A DNA stretch of 64,000 bases from Rhabdornis inornatus (GCA_013397075.1 VWZS01000873.1:575430-639429), one strand, 5' to 3'. Positions 1 through 11,299 are shown, numbered from the stretch's first letter. Translations and numbers: made by a program. Notes: generated by a model not told the origin, from the letters alone.

Positions 1-573
1 GCACTGCCACCCTGTGTCCAAGCAGGGCTTTTCCTAAGCTGTAACATCCAGAGTCTGTTGTGTGGAGCAAAAGAGAGAGCAAACAGCACAGGTATTCTTC
101 ATTTCTTCAGCTGCAGGTCACAAAGCCACAGAAATGCTGCTCCCAGGCCTCTTTCCAAAGCAATGTCACTATGCTGGATTGCAGGATACAGGTGAATAGC
201 TCTAGATTTACAGATCTGGAGTAATTCTTCACAAGCCTTGCAGAAAATATGACAGAAGCTCCAGCAATTGTGCTAGGAATTGTCACATGCTCCCAGATCA
301 GTGCTGGAGCCTGGACCTGTGGCCAGTGCCACTGCCATGGTGCAGGGCACGATGCCAAGGACTTGAAAATGAGGGAACACTCAGCATATTCTTACTGCAT
401 GTTCAGGATCCGGACCACTTTTAGAAATGGAAAAAGGCATTAATTACATAATATGTTAAAACTAGTCAGAAGAGCCTCTAAATATCCCAGCTATCAAACT
501 GGGATATAGAAAATAAGAGAATACTCCTATCAAAGTTGACTTGAGCACAGAATTAACTGCATTCTTTTCTTAC
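1..573 (-). other. CRBN: CRBN intron 4 (partial)
   Basis: Unique, moderately AT-rich sequence following the exon 4 donor. Both strands were checked for the next cereblon exon (expected to read through QVQILPECVLP-like sequence) and it is not here. No repeat family is recognised. Confidence 0.8.
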
Positions 574-723
574 CCATCTGACTGTGTTCGTATTTCAAGC
601 ACCTTGAACCTCTGTCTTCCTATTGCTTTCACCTTGACTGTTTCAACTCCATATTCCTGCTCTTCTCTGTAGGCATAGATTTCTGCTGTTGTTCCAAAAT
701 GTGCTTCCCTCTCATGTGCATTA
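574..723 (-). CDS. CRBN: CRBN exon 4
   Basis: 150 bases, with acceptor TTTTAG ending at 724 and donor GTAAGA at 573-568. It encodes (S)NAHEREAHFGTTAEIY, AYREEQEYGVETVKVKAIG and RQRFKVLEIRTQSD, then GG as the first two bases of the next codon. The order and content match exon 4 of vertebrate CRBN inside the Lon N-terminal domain. No large open frame marked this exon; it was found by translating the minus strand around the splice sites. Exon 5 is not recognisable in bases 1-573. Confidence 0.95.
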
Positions 724-3700
724 CTAAAAGTAACAGAATTAAAGATGAATTAAATTAATTACCCCCACTCCAAACAGCACTGCTCATTCAGACTCTAGTC
801 TGCCTGCACTGACTGTACACGATTGATCTGATCAAAAAAGCGATTTTTGGTGAAATACATTTAACTAATCACAATAATAATTTTTCTGTTATAAACTTCT
901 ATTGTTTTGGTTGGTTAGGTTTTTTTTTGCCAGGTGACTTGGTTTTATTTTAGGGTCTAGATGTGACATTCTGGGAGCACAGTGATCACCAGTGTGTCAG
1001 CATTTCAAATGCAGACACTGGAAGCACCAACATTCTTTGGCTTGACTCTAAAACAGGAACTGTTCCCACCTCCCACACAATTAATCCATAGTAAATTGCA
1101 GAGGGAAGAGGGAGGAACATTCCCAACTTCTGGCACTGATCAGCTTCTCTCTTCTGCACTTCTCTATCACCTCCTGTCTCTCAACTCTACTGTGAAACAT
1201 TTGTTAATTCACACACAAAGCAAACAACAATACAGCTCTCAAAACAAGAATGTGACTTCTACATTTCGGGTCAAGGCTTATTCTTTAACAAGATGGAACA
1301 AACAGTTACTGAAATGAAGAGGATGCTCAAACAGGGAAGCAGATCAGCACTCGCTGTTTCTCCACACAAACACGTGATGCTGTCAAGCACCTACACCGCC
1401 ATTACATATTGGAAGACAATTTCTGTTAAACAATTCCAGCTCGTTATCGAGCACAGAACTGATGCAACCATCTGCTTTTGCTTTAGTACCCACAGAAACT
1501 GTGCTAAAAACATGCTGCACACACCAGCAACCCGCCCGTGGCTTTTACCTGTATGCAAGGACAGCAAAGGTTCTGTCTTTCTGAATTAAATTCCGCACCA
1601 TGCTAACCTCTTGGGGGCGGAAGAGCTGCAGCGGCAGCGTCTGGCCGGGGATCAGCATCACCATCACCCGGGGCAGCACGGGGATCACCTGGCAGCTGTC
1701 GTCATCGTGCACCGTCCTCCCGTGGAACTCCTCCATGTCCGAGCCCAGGTACTGCCAACAGCAAGCAGGGACACTCAGGAAGGGGTGGGAGGTCAGGGAG
1801 GACATGGACACCACGGTGAGCACCATGGAGCAGCTCTGCTGGCAGGAAAGGCTGGGAGAGGTGAGGCTGTTCAGCCTGGAGAAGGCTCCAGGGTGATCGA
1901 ATTCCAGTGTCTGAAGGAGCTACAGGAAAGATGGACAGAGACTCTTTCCAAGGCACGGAGTGCCAGGACACAGGGAATGGCTTCCCACTGCCAGAGGGCA
2001 GGGCTGGATGGATATTGGGAAGGAATTCCTCCCTGGGAGGGTGGGCAGGCCCTGGCACAGGGTGCCCAGAGCAGCTGTGGCTGCCCCTGGATCCCTGGAA
2101 GTGTCCCAGGCCAGGCTGGACATTGGGACTTGGAGCTCCTTGGGATAGTGGAAGGTGTCCCTGCCCAGGGGGTGGCACTGGGTGCCCTTTAAGGTTTTTC
2201 CAACCCAAACCATTCTATGATCTTATGATTCTGTGAAAATAAAATTATGTTTGGGGCTTAAGAACGTTACAGTAAAATTATGCAAAACCCACTAAAATCC
2301 CTTCAGGATATATTTAATGCACAACATATAAAAACATACCATATGTGATGTGGGCAAACTGGTATCAAAATTAATGATGTTTGGCTTCTCAGCTTCTTTA
2401 CCATCTTGGTCTTCCACTTCCATTTCACTGTCATCCTCTTCCTCGCTCTCTACTGACAAGCACATACAGAATATTGAGTGGAAGTCAATCAGCAAAGACT
2501 GAGATACTGAGAAAAACCTGAGAATCAGGGAAATGAATTCAGTATTCCCAGGCTACAGCCTTGCACAGGGCAATAAACCAGAGGAAAACAATTTTCTTGT
2601 TGTTACACCAAAATCATCATTCTATAGAAAGGGTCAAAAGCTGATAATTTATTTCTGAAAGGCTAAGGAACAACTTCCCTTGGAAGAAAACAATAAACAA
2701 AGGCTGTCAGTTCAGGTTTGCACTACAGTGGTACCTCCTTATCTCAGCTCTAAAGGTTTTTTTCTGTCTGCACACCAGGATCCAGATAAATTCATTCCTT
2801 GTAGGATGCTGAGTGAAGTGTCTGAGGCTGCACAAACCTCAACAATCAAACTGCAAGTGAGTAAGAAGCAATGGGAAATTCCATATTCATGCAGAGACTC
2901 CTGCTGGTATTTTAGACAATTTAATTGCTGTCATCCTCTGCTGTGTGTACACCAAACACAAACCCAGCAAAGGAACTCCTGAGAAAACAAATCACCAAGG
3001 GATTTCAGATATAAAATAGTATTTTAAAACTACTGCTTCCTTCCCGTTTCTCAGCCAATCCCAAAGTAATTTTCAGGCAAGAGGACAATTAAATTATCAG
3101 TCAGTGCATTAACTGACCCTATTACTTTTAACACAAACGTTATTGATACACCATATTATGTCTAAACTAAATGTTAGCATAAACCAACTCCAAGATTCTT
3201 ACACCAAGAGCTGCTGGGTAATGGATAATCCCAGTGGTGCTGAAAAATATCATTTAGACCTTGAAAGCTATTATAAAGTGGAAAAAAATATTTTTACAAT
3301 AGTCTGTCTACTTGCTTGTCTTTGCAGTTAGTATCTTCTTAAAAATAATCCAGAGTTGAACATGTAAAAGGTGGAGGGGTTCTCTCATCCTGAAGGGTTC
3401 CAGAGGGAAATCTCAAAAAAGAAAGATGCTGCAGAAGCAAAGAATTTTCCTTCAGAAATGGGAGCACCACTAATTTCACTATTTCTGAGAGCAGGAGGAC
3501 AAGAGAGCCATGAAGAAGACCTTAAAAGCTGATTTTAGAGAACCTTTTTTCCCCTCTTTGGCCTCCAGACATATTTGTTAAATGCTCCCACAAAATGTTT
3601 AGTCACTGCTCTTACTTCTGCTTCACCTCACTTATGTTTTTATAAATAGTTCATAGTTTACAGAACGTGCTCTTACAGATCCATCCTATATTGCATTTAT

Positions 3701-4515
3701 CTCAGCAAGAAATGATCCAGCACGACAGGAAAGGAGGTTACAGACTCTCCTTGGTATTGTACCTAATTACAGTCCTTTCAGCAGTGACACACCATCTGCC
3801 TAACGACTGTTAAAAATACTCCACATCTATAAGAAATTTCTTATATTCAATTAGCAACCCTAACCATGAACAATTACAAAATGTTTGAGATGTCCAAAAC
3901 AGCCACTATTTTGCTTAGTTTGATGGAGGGGAAGAGCAGGAAGCTTTTGTTTCATTCTGGGGTATCACTGCAGGATGGAGAAGGGAATAAAAAAATATTT
4001 TGATTTTCCCATGTGCTCCCATCCGGCTGCATCCATCATTAGCAGTTTTAACAGGGAGAGGCTGTCCCACTTGTTTTTCTGAACACAGAAGGAATTAGCA
4101 GCAGTTGATTGGAAAGAATTGTGCCCTGCAAACTTTTGCTGGCTGTTGCCAAAAGCGCACAGTGGCTGCTGTGTGGTGGTGGCTGAGGGACGATGACTCA
4201 TTTCACTGCAGCAGCCCCAGCCAGCCCAAAGCACAGCAAAACCCCGGCGCCTTCCCTCTCCTCCTCCCTCTCAGCTGGCAAAACAAGCTGAAGCTTTTAC
4301 ACCCCCAACTGCCGGGTTTTATTGATCTCTAAATTCCAGGATTAGCAGCACCTCCAGAACAGAAGAAGGAGGGAAAGGCGAGAGCAGAAGGCTTCCCTGC
4401 ATAACAAAAATCACATTTTCCTCGCATTGATTCACTAACACAACCCAACCCACTCTCAGTGCCTTTGTGCAGAAATGAGGAAATACGAACCTCATTTAAG
4501 GAAAAGGGACAAGGT

Positions 4516-4548
<33 letters not shown>

Positions 4549-5694
4549 CATATTCAGGTTATATTGAGGCTGTATTTCCTAAAATATTCGGCAAATAGCT
4601 TATATTAAGGCTGTTTCCTAAAATATTCAGGGAATAACTTATTAAGGTGGTATTAAAGCTGTATTTCTTCAAATATTCAGGAAAATTGCTTATATTGCAG
4701 TGATATTAAGGCTGTATTTCCTAAAACATTCAGGAAATACTTTCTTATTATTTAAAACATACAGGCCTAAGGAGGCCACAGAATTTCCTGCCATGGGAAA
4801 TTATGCTGGTTCCTGGCAGGATTTCCTGCTCCCTTCTCCCCTGCATGCTTATTCTGAAATAATGCTTCTTTCCAGTTAAGCACAAGCTGCTTCCCAAACC
4901 ATTCGATCTCCTGTCAGTGTGGAGGCACCATATGCAGAAAACCCCGTAATTATGCAATAATTATGCACGATTCCCTGGGTGAGGAATTGCACCGGTGTGT
5001 GTGACAGATAACAGATAAGCCGGGCTGTATATGGGATCCAACACTGCCCTCCATGCAGTCCCGAGCAGCTCTGCTTCCCTGCTTGTTTACACTGGAAAGC
5101 AGAGCCGAGACTTCCTAGAACAGAGTTTTCCTCAGCTTCTGGGTCTCACTGTACAGAGAAGCGCCCGCTTTGCCGACTCTGGTGGAAACCCCACCGTGCC
5201 CTGCACCCCATCAGCTGCCCCAAGCATCCGTGACGGCTCGTCCCTTCCCGCAGAGCACAGCCATGGCCTCGATGGAACACCCACGGCCTCCAGGGAACAC
5301 CCACGGCCTCCAGGGAACACCCACGGCCTCCATGGATTTGCGGGATCCCAGGAGCAGAGGCCGCAGGAGCCCGCGGCCCCACGGGCCAAGGCTCGCCCTG
5401 CAGCGGCCAGGAGCGCCCACAGCCCCGCGGGCCCTCAGCGCTCCCCGCATCGCTCGGGGGCTTTCCCCGTCTCCCCTGCCCTTCGCTTTCTCTTTCCTTC
5501 CTCTCCTCCTCCGCTTCCTTCCTTCTTTTCCTTTCCCTTCTGTTTTCCCTTTTCCCTCCCGGCCCCNNNNNNNNNNNNNNNNNNNNNNNNNNNNNNNNNN
5601 NNGCCCCCGGCCCGGCCCGGCCCTCACCGGGCACCAGCTGGAGGTGGTTCCCCATGTTATCCCGGGGCTCTCCGCCTCGCTCCTCGGCGGCCAT
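574..5694 (-). CDS. CRBN: Cereblon, N-terminal part (exons 1-4 of a split gene, continues beyond base 1)
   Basis: Cereblon is the substrate receptor of the nuclear and cytoplasmic CRL4 ubiquitin ligase (CUL4-RBX1-DDB1); it recognises cyclic-imide C-terminal degrons and is the target of thalidomide-type drugs. Joining 5694-5628, 2452-2340, 1751-1549 and 723-574 on the minus strand gives one open frame of 177 codons plus two bases. It reads an acidic disordered N-terminus with MGNHLQL, ESEEED and MEVEDQD, then PNIINFDTSLPTSH, DMEEFHGR and DDDSCQVIPVLP. These lead into the Lon N-terminal domain (IPGQTLPLQLF, IQKDRTFAVLAYS, FGTTAEIYAYREEQ, IGRQRFKVLE), which binds DDB1. The match to vertebrate cereblon is near identical from recall. 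The rest of the Lon domain and the C-terminal CULT domain with its zinc and drug site are outside the window (the human protein is about 442 residues). Every intron is GT-AG and phases agree. No frameshift or stop is seen, so it looks like a functional gene. Confidence 0.96.
724..1548 (-). other. CRBN: CRBN intron 3
   Basis: An 825-bp intron bounded by GTAAAA and TTTTAG. It has short T-runs (about 919-928) and otherwise unique sequence. No repeat, RNA gene or hidden exon is seen; the open frames inside it carry no recognisable domain. Confidence 0.85.
1549..1751 (-). CDS. CRBN: CRBN exon 3 (start of Lon N-terminal domain)
   Basis: 203 bases, with acceptor CAG at 1754-1752 and donor GTAAAA at 1548-1543. 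It encodes YLGSDMEEFHGR, HDDDSCQVIPVLP, IPGQTLPLQLF and NLIQKDRTFAVLAY, ending with AG that joins T of exon 4 to make Ser. The Lon N-terminal beta-fold begins here. The exon is strikingly CpG-rich compared with its AT-rich introns and the other internal exons. Confidence 0.96.
1752..2339 (-). other. CRBN: CRBN intron 2
   Basis: A 588-bp intron. Most of it (about 1830-2236) is a CR1 LINE 3' end inserted antisense to the gene; the remainder is unique sequence flanking the splice sites. Confidence 0.88.
1830..2236 (+). mobile_element. CR1 LINE, 3' fragment (in CRBN intron 2)
   Basis: Starts near CTGCTGGCAGGAAAGGCTGG, then GTTCAGCCTGGAGAAGGCTCC, the CTGCCAGAGGGCAGGG region and GAGCAGCTGTGGCTGCCCC. 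It ends with CCAACCCAAACCATTCTATG and an ATTCTGTG-type tail, the standard 3' end of avian CR1. 5'-truncated and noncoding. Antisense to CRBN. Confidence 0.88.
2340..2452 (-). CDS. CRBN: CRBN exon 2
   Basis: 113 bases. The acceptor is CAG at 2455-2453 after a short pyrimidine-containing tract, and the donor is GTATGT at 2339-2334. With the last base of exon 1 it encodes 38 codons: the acidic stretch VESEEEDDSEMEVEDQD, then PNIINFDTSLPTSHM. It ends in phase 0. This is the intrinsically disordered acidic segment just before the Lon-like domain. The extra DS in the acidic run compared with human is a small insertion. Confidence 0.95.
4514..4549. repeat. (TA)n microsatellite
   Basis: About 17 TA dinucleotides with one G interruption, in CRBN intron 1. 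Confidence 0.95.
4550..4745. repeat. Degenerate AT-rich tandem repeat
   Basis: Three to four imperfect copies of a unit of roughly 45-60 bp built on TTATATTAAGGCTGTATTTC followed by CTAAAATATTCAGGAAATA. Copies differ by small indels. It abuts the TA microsatellite. Confidence 0.75.
5262..5337. repeat. 21-bp tandem repeat, about 3.5 copies
   Basis: The unit reads approximately CACGGCCTCCAGGGAACACC. Outer units diverge (CTCGATGGAACACC and CTCCATGGAT). It lies in CRBN intron 1 within the edge of the CpG island. Confidence 0.85.
5567..5602. other. Assembly gap (36 N)
   Basis: A run of N in CRBN intron 1 between a pyrimidine-rich tract and a GGCCC-rich stretch, 25 bp from the exon 1 donor. True size is unknown. 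Further single N bases are at 5735, 41460 and 63125. Confidence 0.98.
5628..5694 (-). CDS. CRBN: CRBN exon 1, coding part
   Basis: Begins with ATG at 5694-5692 in a good Kozak context (G at -3, G at +4) and encodes 22 codons plus one base. The peptide starts MAAEERGGEPRDN and continues MGNHLQLVP, matching the human start region, which also contains MGNHL. The donor is GTGAGG at 5627-5622. The single leftover G joins TA of exon 2 to make a Val codon. A second in-frame ATG at codon 14 also has a strong context (A at -3, G at +4). The 5' UTR extends upward into the CpG island; its start cannot be fixed from sequence. Confidence 0.93.
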
Positions 5695-5745
5695 CGCTGT
5701 TTACCCGGAGAGCAGCCTGGGAAGGCGGCGGGGNGGAGGAGGAGC

Positions 5746-5784
5746 CGGGGCCGGGGCCGGGGCCGGGCCGGGGCCGGGGCCGGG
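5746..5784. repeat. GGGGCC-type hexanucleotide repeat in the CRBN 5' region
   Basis: Seven tandem CCGGGG or CCGGG units lie 52-90 bp upstream of the CRBN ATG, just beside an undetermined base (N at 5735). The plus strand carries G-runs able to form a G-quadruplex; the CRBN transcript strand would read GGCCCC. The unit is the same as the C9orf72 repeat motif, although the array is short. Confidence 0.9.
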
Positions 5785-6125
5785 AGCTGCGGGCGGAGCG
5801 GGGCCGCGGGTCCGTACTCAGCCCCGGGCCTCCCACCGACCGTGGGGCGGTGGTTCCTGTGCCCGGACAGGGACAGCGCTTTCCTCCTGGAGGGCTCGGG
5901 GGTGGCGGGGGACAGCGGTTCGTGCTCTGCTCACAGCGCTCGGCCTTGGGTGACAAGGGCAGAGCCGCCCCGGCTGGCACCTGCGGCGAGTCCCCACAGC
6001 GCCTCATGGAAGAGGGGCTGCGTGTGAAAATAAAAAAAAAAAAAAACCCGCGGCGGGTTAAACTTCGTGTGTGAATGGCTTGAAAAGAAACTAAACACAA
6101 TATAAAATAAAAATCTGTCAGCCCA

Positions 6126-6515
6126 AGAGAGAGTTGGAGAGGGTGCAGCGAAAGGCCGGGGAGGTGCTGAGGGCACTGGAGCATCTCTGCTGGGAGGGAA
6201 GGCTGAGTTCTCCCACCCCGAGAAGAGAGAGAAGAGATGGCTGGAAGGGGATTTTATCACATAAATTTTAGTAATTTAATTATTAAATTGATTAATGCCA
6301 AGAGGATGGAGCTAGGAATCCTTTGATGGTGCCCAAATGGCACAGGAGGAAGGGGCACAAACTGATGCCCAGAAGTTCCACCAGGACATGTGGAAAAACT
6401 TCCCTGCGATGGAAAAGATGCTCAGAGATGGTGGAGTCTCCTCCCCGGGGATATTCCAGACCTGTCTGGACACAATCCTGTGCCCTGTGCTCTTGGAACT
6501 TGTCAGCAGGGTGCT
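6126..6515 (+). mobile_element. CR1 LINE fragment, older subfamily
   Basis: Contains GTGCTGAGGGCACTGGAGCA, GCACAAACTGATGCCCAGAA, GTTCCACCAGGACATGTGG, GTGGAGTCTCCTCCCCGGGG and GACCTGTCTGGACACAATCC, the order of the CR1 3' region. A block of about 50 bp (6250-6305) is AT-rich unique sequence, so the copy is interrupted or degraded. It lies about 450 bp upstream of CRBN exon 1. Confidence 0.78.
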
Positions 6516-9500
6516 GTCCTCATGTGAGTTTGGTGGCATCACCAGAAACGATTCACAGGGATGCAAACCCGGCTCATGCACCCCAAAAAGTTGGATGCAG
6601 CTGTTTGTGCAGTGCCCAACTCTCACACAAACGCTCTGTCTCATCATTTACTGTCATTTCCTTCCCCTTTAAAAACCCTCCAAAAATCCATATGATTGCC
6701 CTGGGGTTTTTCTCTATTAAAATGTTACGTTTTTATTGCTGAAATTTTTATTGCATTCTTTGTTACAAATCACTAAACCCATATGGTACTCCTGAGTATT
6801 TTCACAATTCCTCTCTCTCAGCCCTGTTTGTTGTTTTCTCCCAAAAAAGGCTTTTTTTCTTTTTTTTTTCCCAGGGAAAAATTCTGCACTTTCTGCTTTT
6901 CTCTTCAGTATCTCCCATTTCAGTTCAGCAATAATATTCTCCCTGCATCAGTGACAGAACAAACCAATGATTACCCAGCAAGCAAAACACTAATTTTTAT
7001 ACTTTCTAAAATCAGAATTAAAGTGGTTTAGAGAACCAAATTTAAAAGACAAATAGGTCTGTAATTTCCTTACCATCGTGGGTGGAAACTTCCCAAACAA
7101 TCATTATCTATACTGACCTGAATGGGCCTTTAGAGGAACAATCAATACCACATTTGCCAAACGAGCACGAACATGCCCCTGATGATACATTAAGCATTTA
7201 TAAAATACAATAATCACTTAAATGATTAAGTTATGATTCCATAACTTTTTCTGCATTGTCTGAGTGTAATACACATAATTGCAGGGTATTGTATCTGATA
7301 ATTTACCATAATAAAAAAAAAAGAGATATTTCTATTATCAGGCTGGCCAACTGAAGAATTAAAAAATTATGAGCCCCTTCTCCAAACCCTGGGATTTTAT
7401 TAAGAAATATGATGCTAAATATTTTTAAAATTCTTTTGATATGCTAAAATATTTTGATTTCTGTTGGTTTTTTACTAAATTGCTGGGGGTATATTGGAGT
7501 CACACTTTTAAGCTTGTTTCTGCACACTTGAGGGACAGATCTTATTTTTTAGTGGCTTCTGGGATTCTTCAAAAATTCACATGACCCCAGAAGCTGGGGT
7601 TTCTTTTAGGAAACCCTAAATTCAATAATAATCATAATAAAATGATAAGCAGAAGACTCTGAGAATGTTTTGGATGCTGTTGCAGCTCTTTTTCACCCTA
7701 ACCCTGCTAACAGCTCTGAATATGAGCACTGTAACTCCAGCAAGAGCTTTAAATATAAATTCAGCCCCCAGATTGGGCATTAACTCTAATTTAGACTCTG
7801 ACTATAGTTCACAAACATCACTCTCCACCAGCTTTTTCTACAGGGCTATAGTGAAGACACTGAGGATTTGGGGTGAAGATTTTTTTGAGATAAGTGACTT
7901 TTGTTAAGTTCCCCATCACCATCAGGACGTTTTCTAAATGCTTTAAGGTATAATTAATTTTGAGGGGTTTAAATTCAACCTGCTAGAAAACATGTTTAAC
8001 ATATAAATACTGATATTTATTTTCACAAAAAGCTTCGTTTGAAGAGTCAGTCTCACACTTGAATTGCTCCCAGCACAAGCTCTCAGACTGGGAGCACTGG
8101 AAGTTGTTTTCTAGAGGGGCTTCATCCCCAAATTCATCTCCAGTGGCTGGTTGGCAATAATTGCAAACTTGTTCTTGGTTAACCATTGAGTCGTTTGGAG
8201 TCAGAGGATGTTAAATCACCTTGCCAGCAGAAAAAGAAACAAAAGGACAGGAATGTAAAGCATATTAAAATGTAGCTCTATTTAGAATTTAATTTAGTGT
8301 TAATTTAGTTTTCATCCTGGGTCATACTCGGGATGAGGAAAGCAAGGATTGAGCATTTGTTCCCTGATTTCAGGTGCAGTTCTCAACACAAGGAATTTGC
8401 AAACCAACACCAGCCTCCTCCTGGTCAGTCATTCACTGAACAGATCATTGCTGTACCAAAAATACAACCCTACCTCCCCAAAAGGTGCCATTTGGCCAGT
8501 TTCTTATTTAACTTTTCTTCCCATTTTCCTCCTGCAGCATCCACTTCCTGACTATCCTCAGGAGGAAAGCTGTGGGACTGGTGAGAGCTGAAATAAGAGG
8601 AACTGAGAGCAGTTCTGCTGACAAAATCTTGCCCGTGTGAAATCCCAAAGCTCCTTTCCATTCTCAGCTCCCTTCTCTCTGCACACTGGTTGAGAACAGA
8701 AGTTCTCAATGTCTAAGCACCTGGTCCCCACCTACATCCTTGAATGAAGTGGAAAATTCAGAAATTCCCGATGTTGCTGGGATAAGAGGCACTAGATGGT
8801 GCAGTAACATCTCCTTCTGCAGGTTTTCTCTGGCAGAATTATTCTGCTGGGCTGCTCGGCGAGCTTTGGGGCTTCTGTTTTTAGAGGATTCACTGCAAAC
8901 AACAGAAAAGTTTGATCTACAACGTTATCCTTGGAAAAGTTTGATCTACTACGTTATCCTTTTAAATGAGGGGTTTTGTGTCTCTGCAAAGTGCTGCTTT
9001 GACTGGGCTGTTTAAAAAGGAGTGTGGATAGTCTAATTAAACTGGTAAAAGTTCTGTGTACTTGTGCCATTGATTTCTGCCCTGCCAATAAATTGGCTCA
9101 TTATCCACCCAAACTGCTGTTCCAGGCAGAACCAAGCAATTTCTGCAAGTATTCCAAAATAAAATGTGACTCCCCACCTTTAGACAATTTATTAAATACT
9201 GGCAGTAGAAAGCAGCTATAGGACAAAAAGAAAATCTATACTCCAGACATGAAAAAGAAAAAGAAAACAGTTACAAAAAACCCATGAAGCCACTTCCTTA
9301 CCAATAGCCCCAGCACTGAAGACACTTGTCATGTCCACATGGCCATGGAAATTTCTGGCTTTTCCAGTGACCAATTGGACTTGCTACTCCCTTTGTCATC
9401 ACTTTATTGCACAAATTAGGGAGATGTTTTACCTGCCAGTCCCCAGCAAACAGGGGAAAGGAGAAATTCCTTCTTGAACTGTTTGAGCAGCCCAGCTGAG

Positions 9501-11299
9501 CTGCCAGCTCTGCACACACCCCGTTATCAGCTGTGCCATCCCAAAATCACACCATCAGAGCTGGCCATGACAATATTAAATGTACTCTAAAAGGACACAA
9601 ACCACGGAGGAAGGTGACTCCAAAAGCATCAAAATCAGTGATGGGCAGAACTGTTCTAGAATCAGAGAGCCTGGACAGCTGCTGGGAAGCTGCAGAGCAG
9701 CAGAGGACCAGTTTAAACCAGGAACTGATTCTTGCTTCAGCCAGCATCCCAGTGAGAACAGGGCATATTTACAATTCCTTTTAATATTTGCTGCCTGGGT
9801 CAGGCTGGTGACAAAGGAGCAGCTCTGAATATACAAGAGGCCCCAGACAAAGGGCCCATTAGCCAAACATGCCCATTACTATGCAGAGAGGCAAATTCTG
9901 CTGCCAGAGAACCCTCAGCCAAGCAACAAAACTATTTGGCAAGTGTGCAAAACCCATATTCCACACAAGTGACAGACAGCATGGCAGGGAAAGCTAATGG
10001 GGCTATAAACACAAATGTGGTTCAATAAAGGGAATGAAAAGTGAGGGAAAAACTCTGTAACACTTTCTGGAAGGGGACATCATGACAAAGAGACCCTTGA
10101 GGAATATTTCTGTAAATCCAGAGCTGCCAGACCCTGCTCCCAGATCACCTGAGATGTGTCTGTAGCTTTGAGGTGCAGGTTAGCACAGATCTCGTGTATC
10201 CATTGCAAAGAAGATTTATCAGAGATAAGGGTTTGGTATTTCCTTTAATTTTTCTATCACAAAATTTGTGGTTGTTTTTGTGTTAATGGGGTCCCAAAAT
10301 TTTAACCAGCATAAACAAGAGTGATTCCAGTGAGTCTTACAAGCTATAACACTGCTCTTTCCTTCTCCATGCTTCCTGCTGGGTCTGTCAGCAAGTTCAA
10401 TGTATTTATAGTTCAGTGTATATATATATATAATTCTGGACGTTATTTCCCAAGAAGATCGAAGTAGCCCTGTGTGAACAGGAGTTTATGCAGAGCTCAC
10501 TGCAGTGATCCCTGCTCACAGTGCACAGAGTGTTGGTTTTATCCCTGTGTGTATTACCCAACAAACTGTTCCCATATATTATGTAAAATCATGTAAATGG
10601 GTGTATATGCATTTAGATAGAGGGAGTTTGCTCATAAATCTCACTTCAGTTTCAAACACACAGCACTAAGTATGAGTTAAAGTACTGTTTTTTCTTTCAC
10701 TGTGGATGTAGAGCAGGCTCCTTCCATTATCCATGCAGGAAAAGCACTTGGAACTCAGGGAGCTTGAGGAAAGTTAATACAGCCACATTCACAACAATGT
10801 TGTCCTTAATCTTGGGAATTTATCCTGGAAGTTTGCCTGCAGTTTGTCTTGGGGAGGAAGTCCAGTAACCTCTGCAGATGATGGCAGTGAAAACCTATCA
10901 CTGAGTCAGGGAGAGAAAGAACACAGAAAGGCTTGGAAATCAAGAACTTTTGGGGTTTTTTCACATCATAACTTATTAAAATTTAGTAATTTAGTAGAGA
11001 CGGAGCACACCATGTCTGTAGGCTGCTTACTTAGGGTTTCTCCATTTCTTGGACTGAAAGATATTGTTAACATCATTCCCCAACTCTTTTTAATAGTGGC
11101 ACTGAGTATCTGGGCATTGCATCCAAAGGTGGGTGCACTGCAAAGATGGGGAAAAAAAAATGCTAAAATGTAATGGACATAAACTGCATGTAATGGTCAT
11201 AAACACCAAAGTCTGCTGGATTTCTGGCTCGGGCAGCAGAGGAATGCACTCTCTAAATGTGTTCTTATGCTTTTGCAGTTCTCATTTTCATGGAAGCAG
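6516..11299. other. Intergenic, no gene seen
   Basis: AT-rich unique DNA upstream of CRBN. Contents include T- and A-runs (6850-6870, 7311-7323) and a 29-bp direct tandem duplication at 8905-8962. An oligo-TA run lies near 10419-10431. No splice-consistent coding exon, RNA gene or clear transposon was recognised; open frames are all under about 100 codons with no domain. Confidence 0.7.
8905..8962. repeat. 29-bp tandem duplication
   Basis: Two adjacent copies of GAAAAGTTTGATCTACAACG followed by TTATCCTTG, differing at two positions. A recent local duplication. Confidence 0.9.

Larger units (their letters stand above)
2453..5627 (-). other. CRBN: CRBN intron 1
   Basis: A 3.2-kb intron. About 2453-4500 is unique AT-rich sequence without recognisable repeats. 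It then holds a TA microsatellite (4514-4549), a degenerate tandem repeat (4550-4745), a 21-bp tandem repeat (5262-5337), a pyrimidine-rich tract (about 5461-5566) and a 36-N gap next to the exon 1 donor. The last 300 bases are part of the CpG island. Confidence 0.85.
5340..5960 (-). promoter_or_regulatory. CpG-island promoter of CRBN
   Basis: This is the only long CpG-dense, GC-rich block in the window. It covers CRBN exon 1, the presumed 5' UTR and upstream sequence, and has GC-box-like GGGCGG/CCGCCC-type and CGGGGCC stretches. No TATA box is positioned for the minus-strand start, as expected for a housekeeping CpG-island promoter. CRBN is widely expressed in vertebrates (established). The transcription start is probably between 5700 and 5850 (inference). 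Antisense transcription from such an island is possible, but no plus-strand gene is recognisable. Confidence 0.85.

Noticed and set aside
1..573. Search for CRBN exon 5
   Set aside because: No sequence reading like the next cereblon segment on the minus strand; it must lie beyond the window.
5031..6074. 347-codon plus-strand open frame over the CpG island
   Set aside because: It crosses the N gap, is antisense to CRBN exon 1 and is open only because GC-rich DNA has few stops; no domain.
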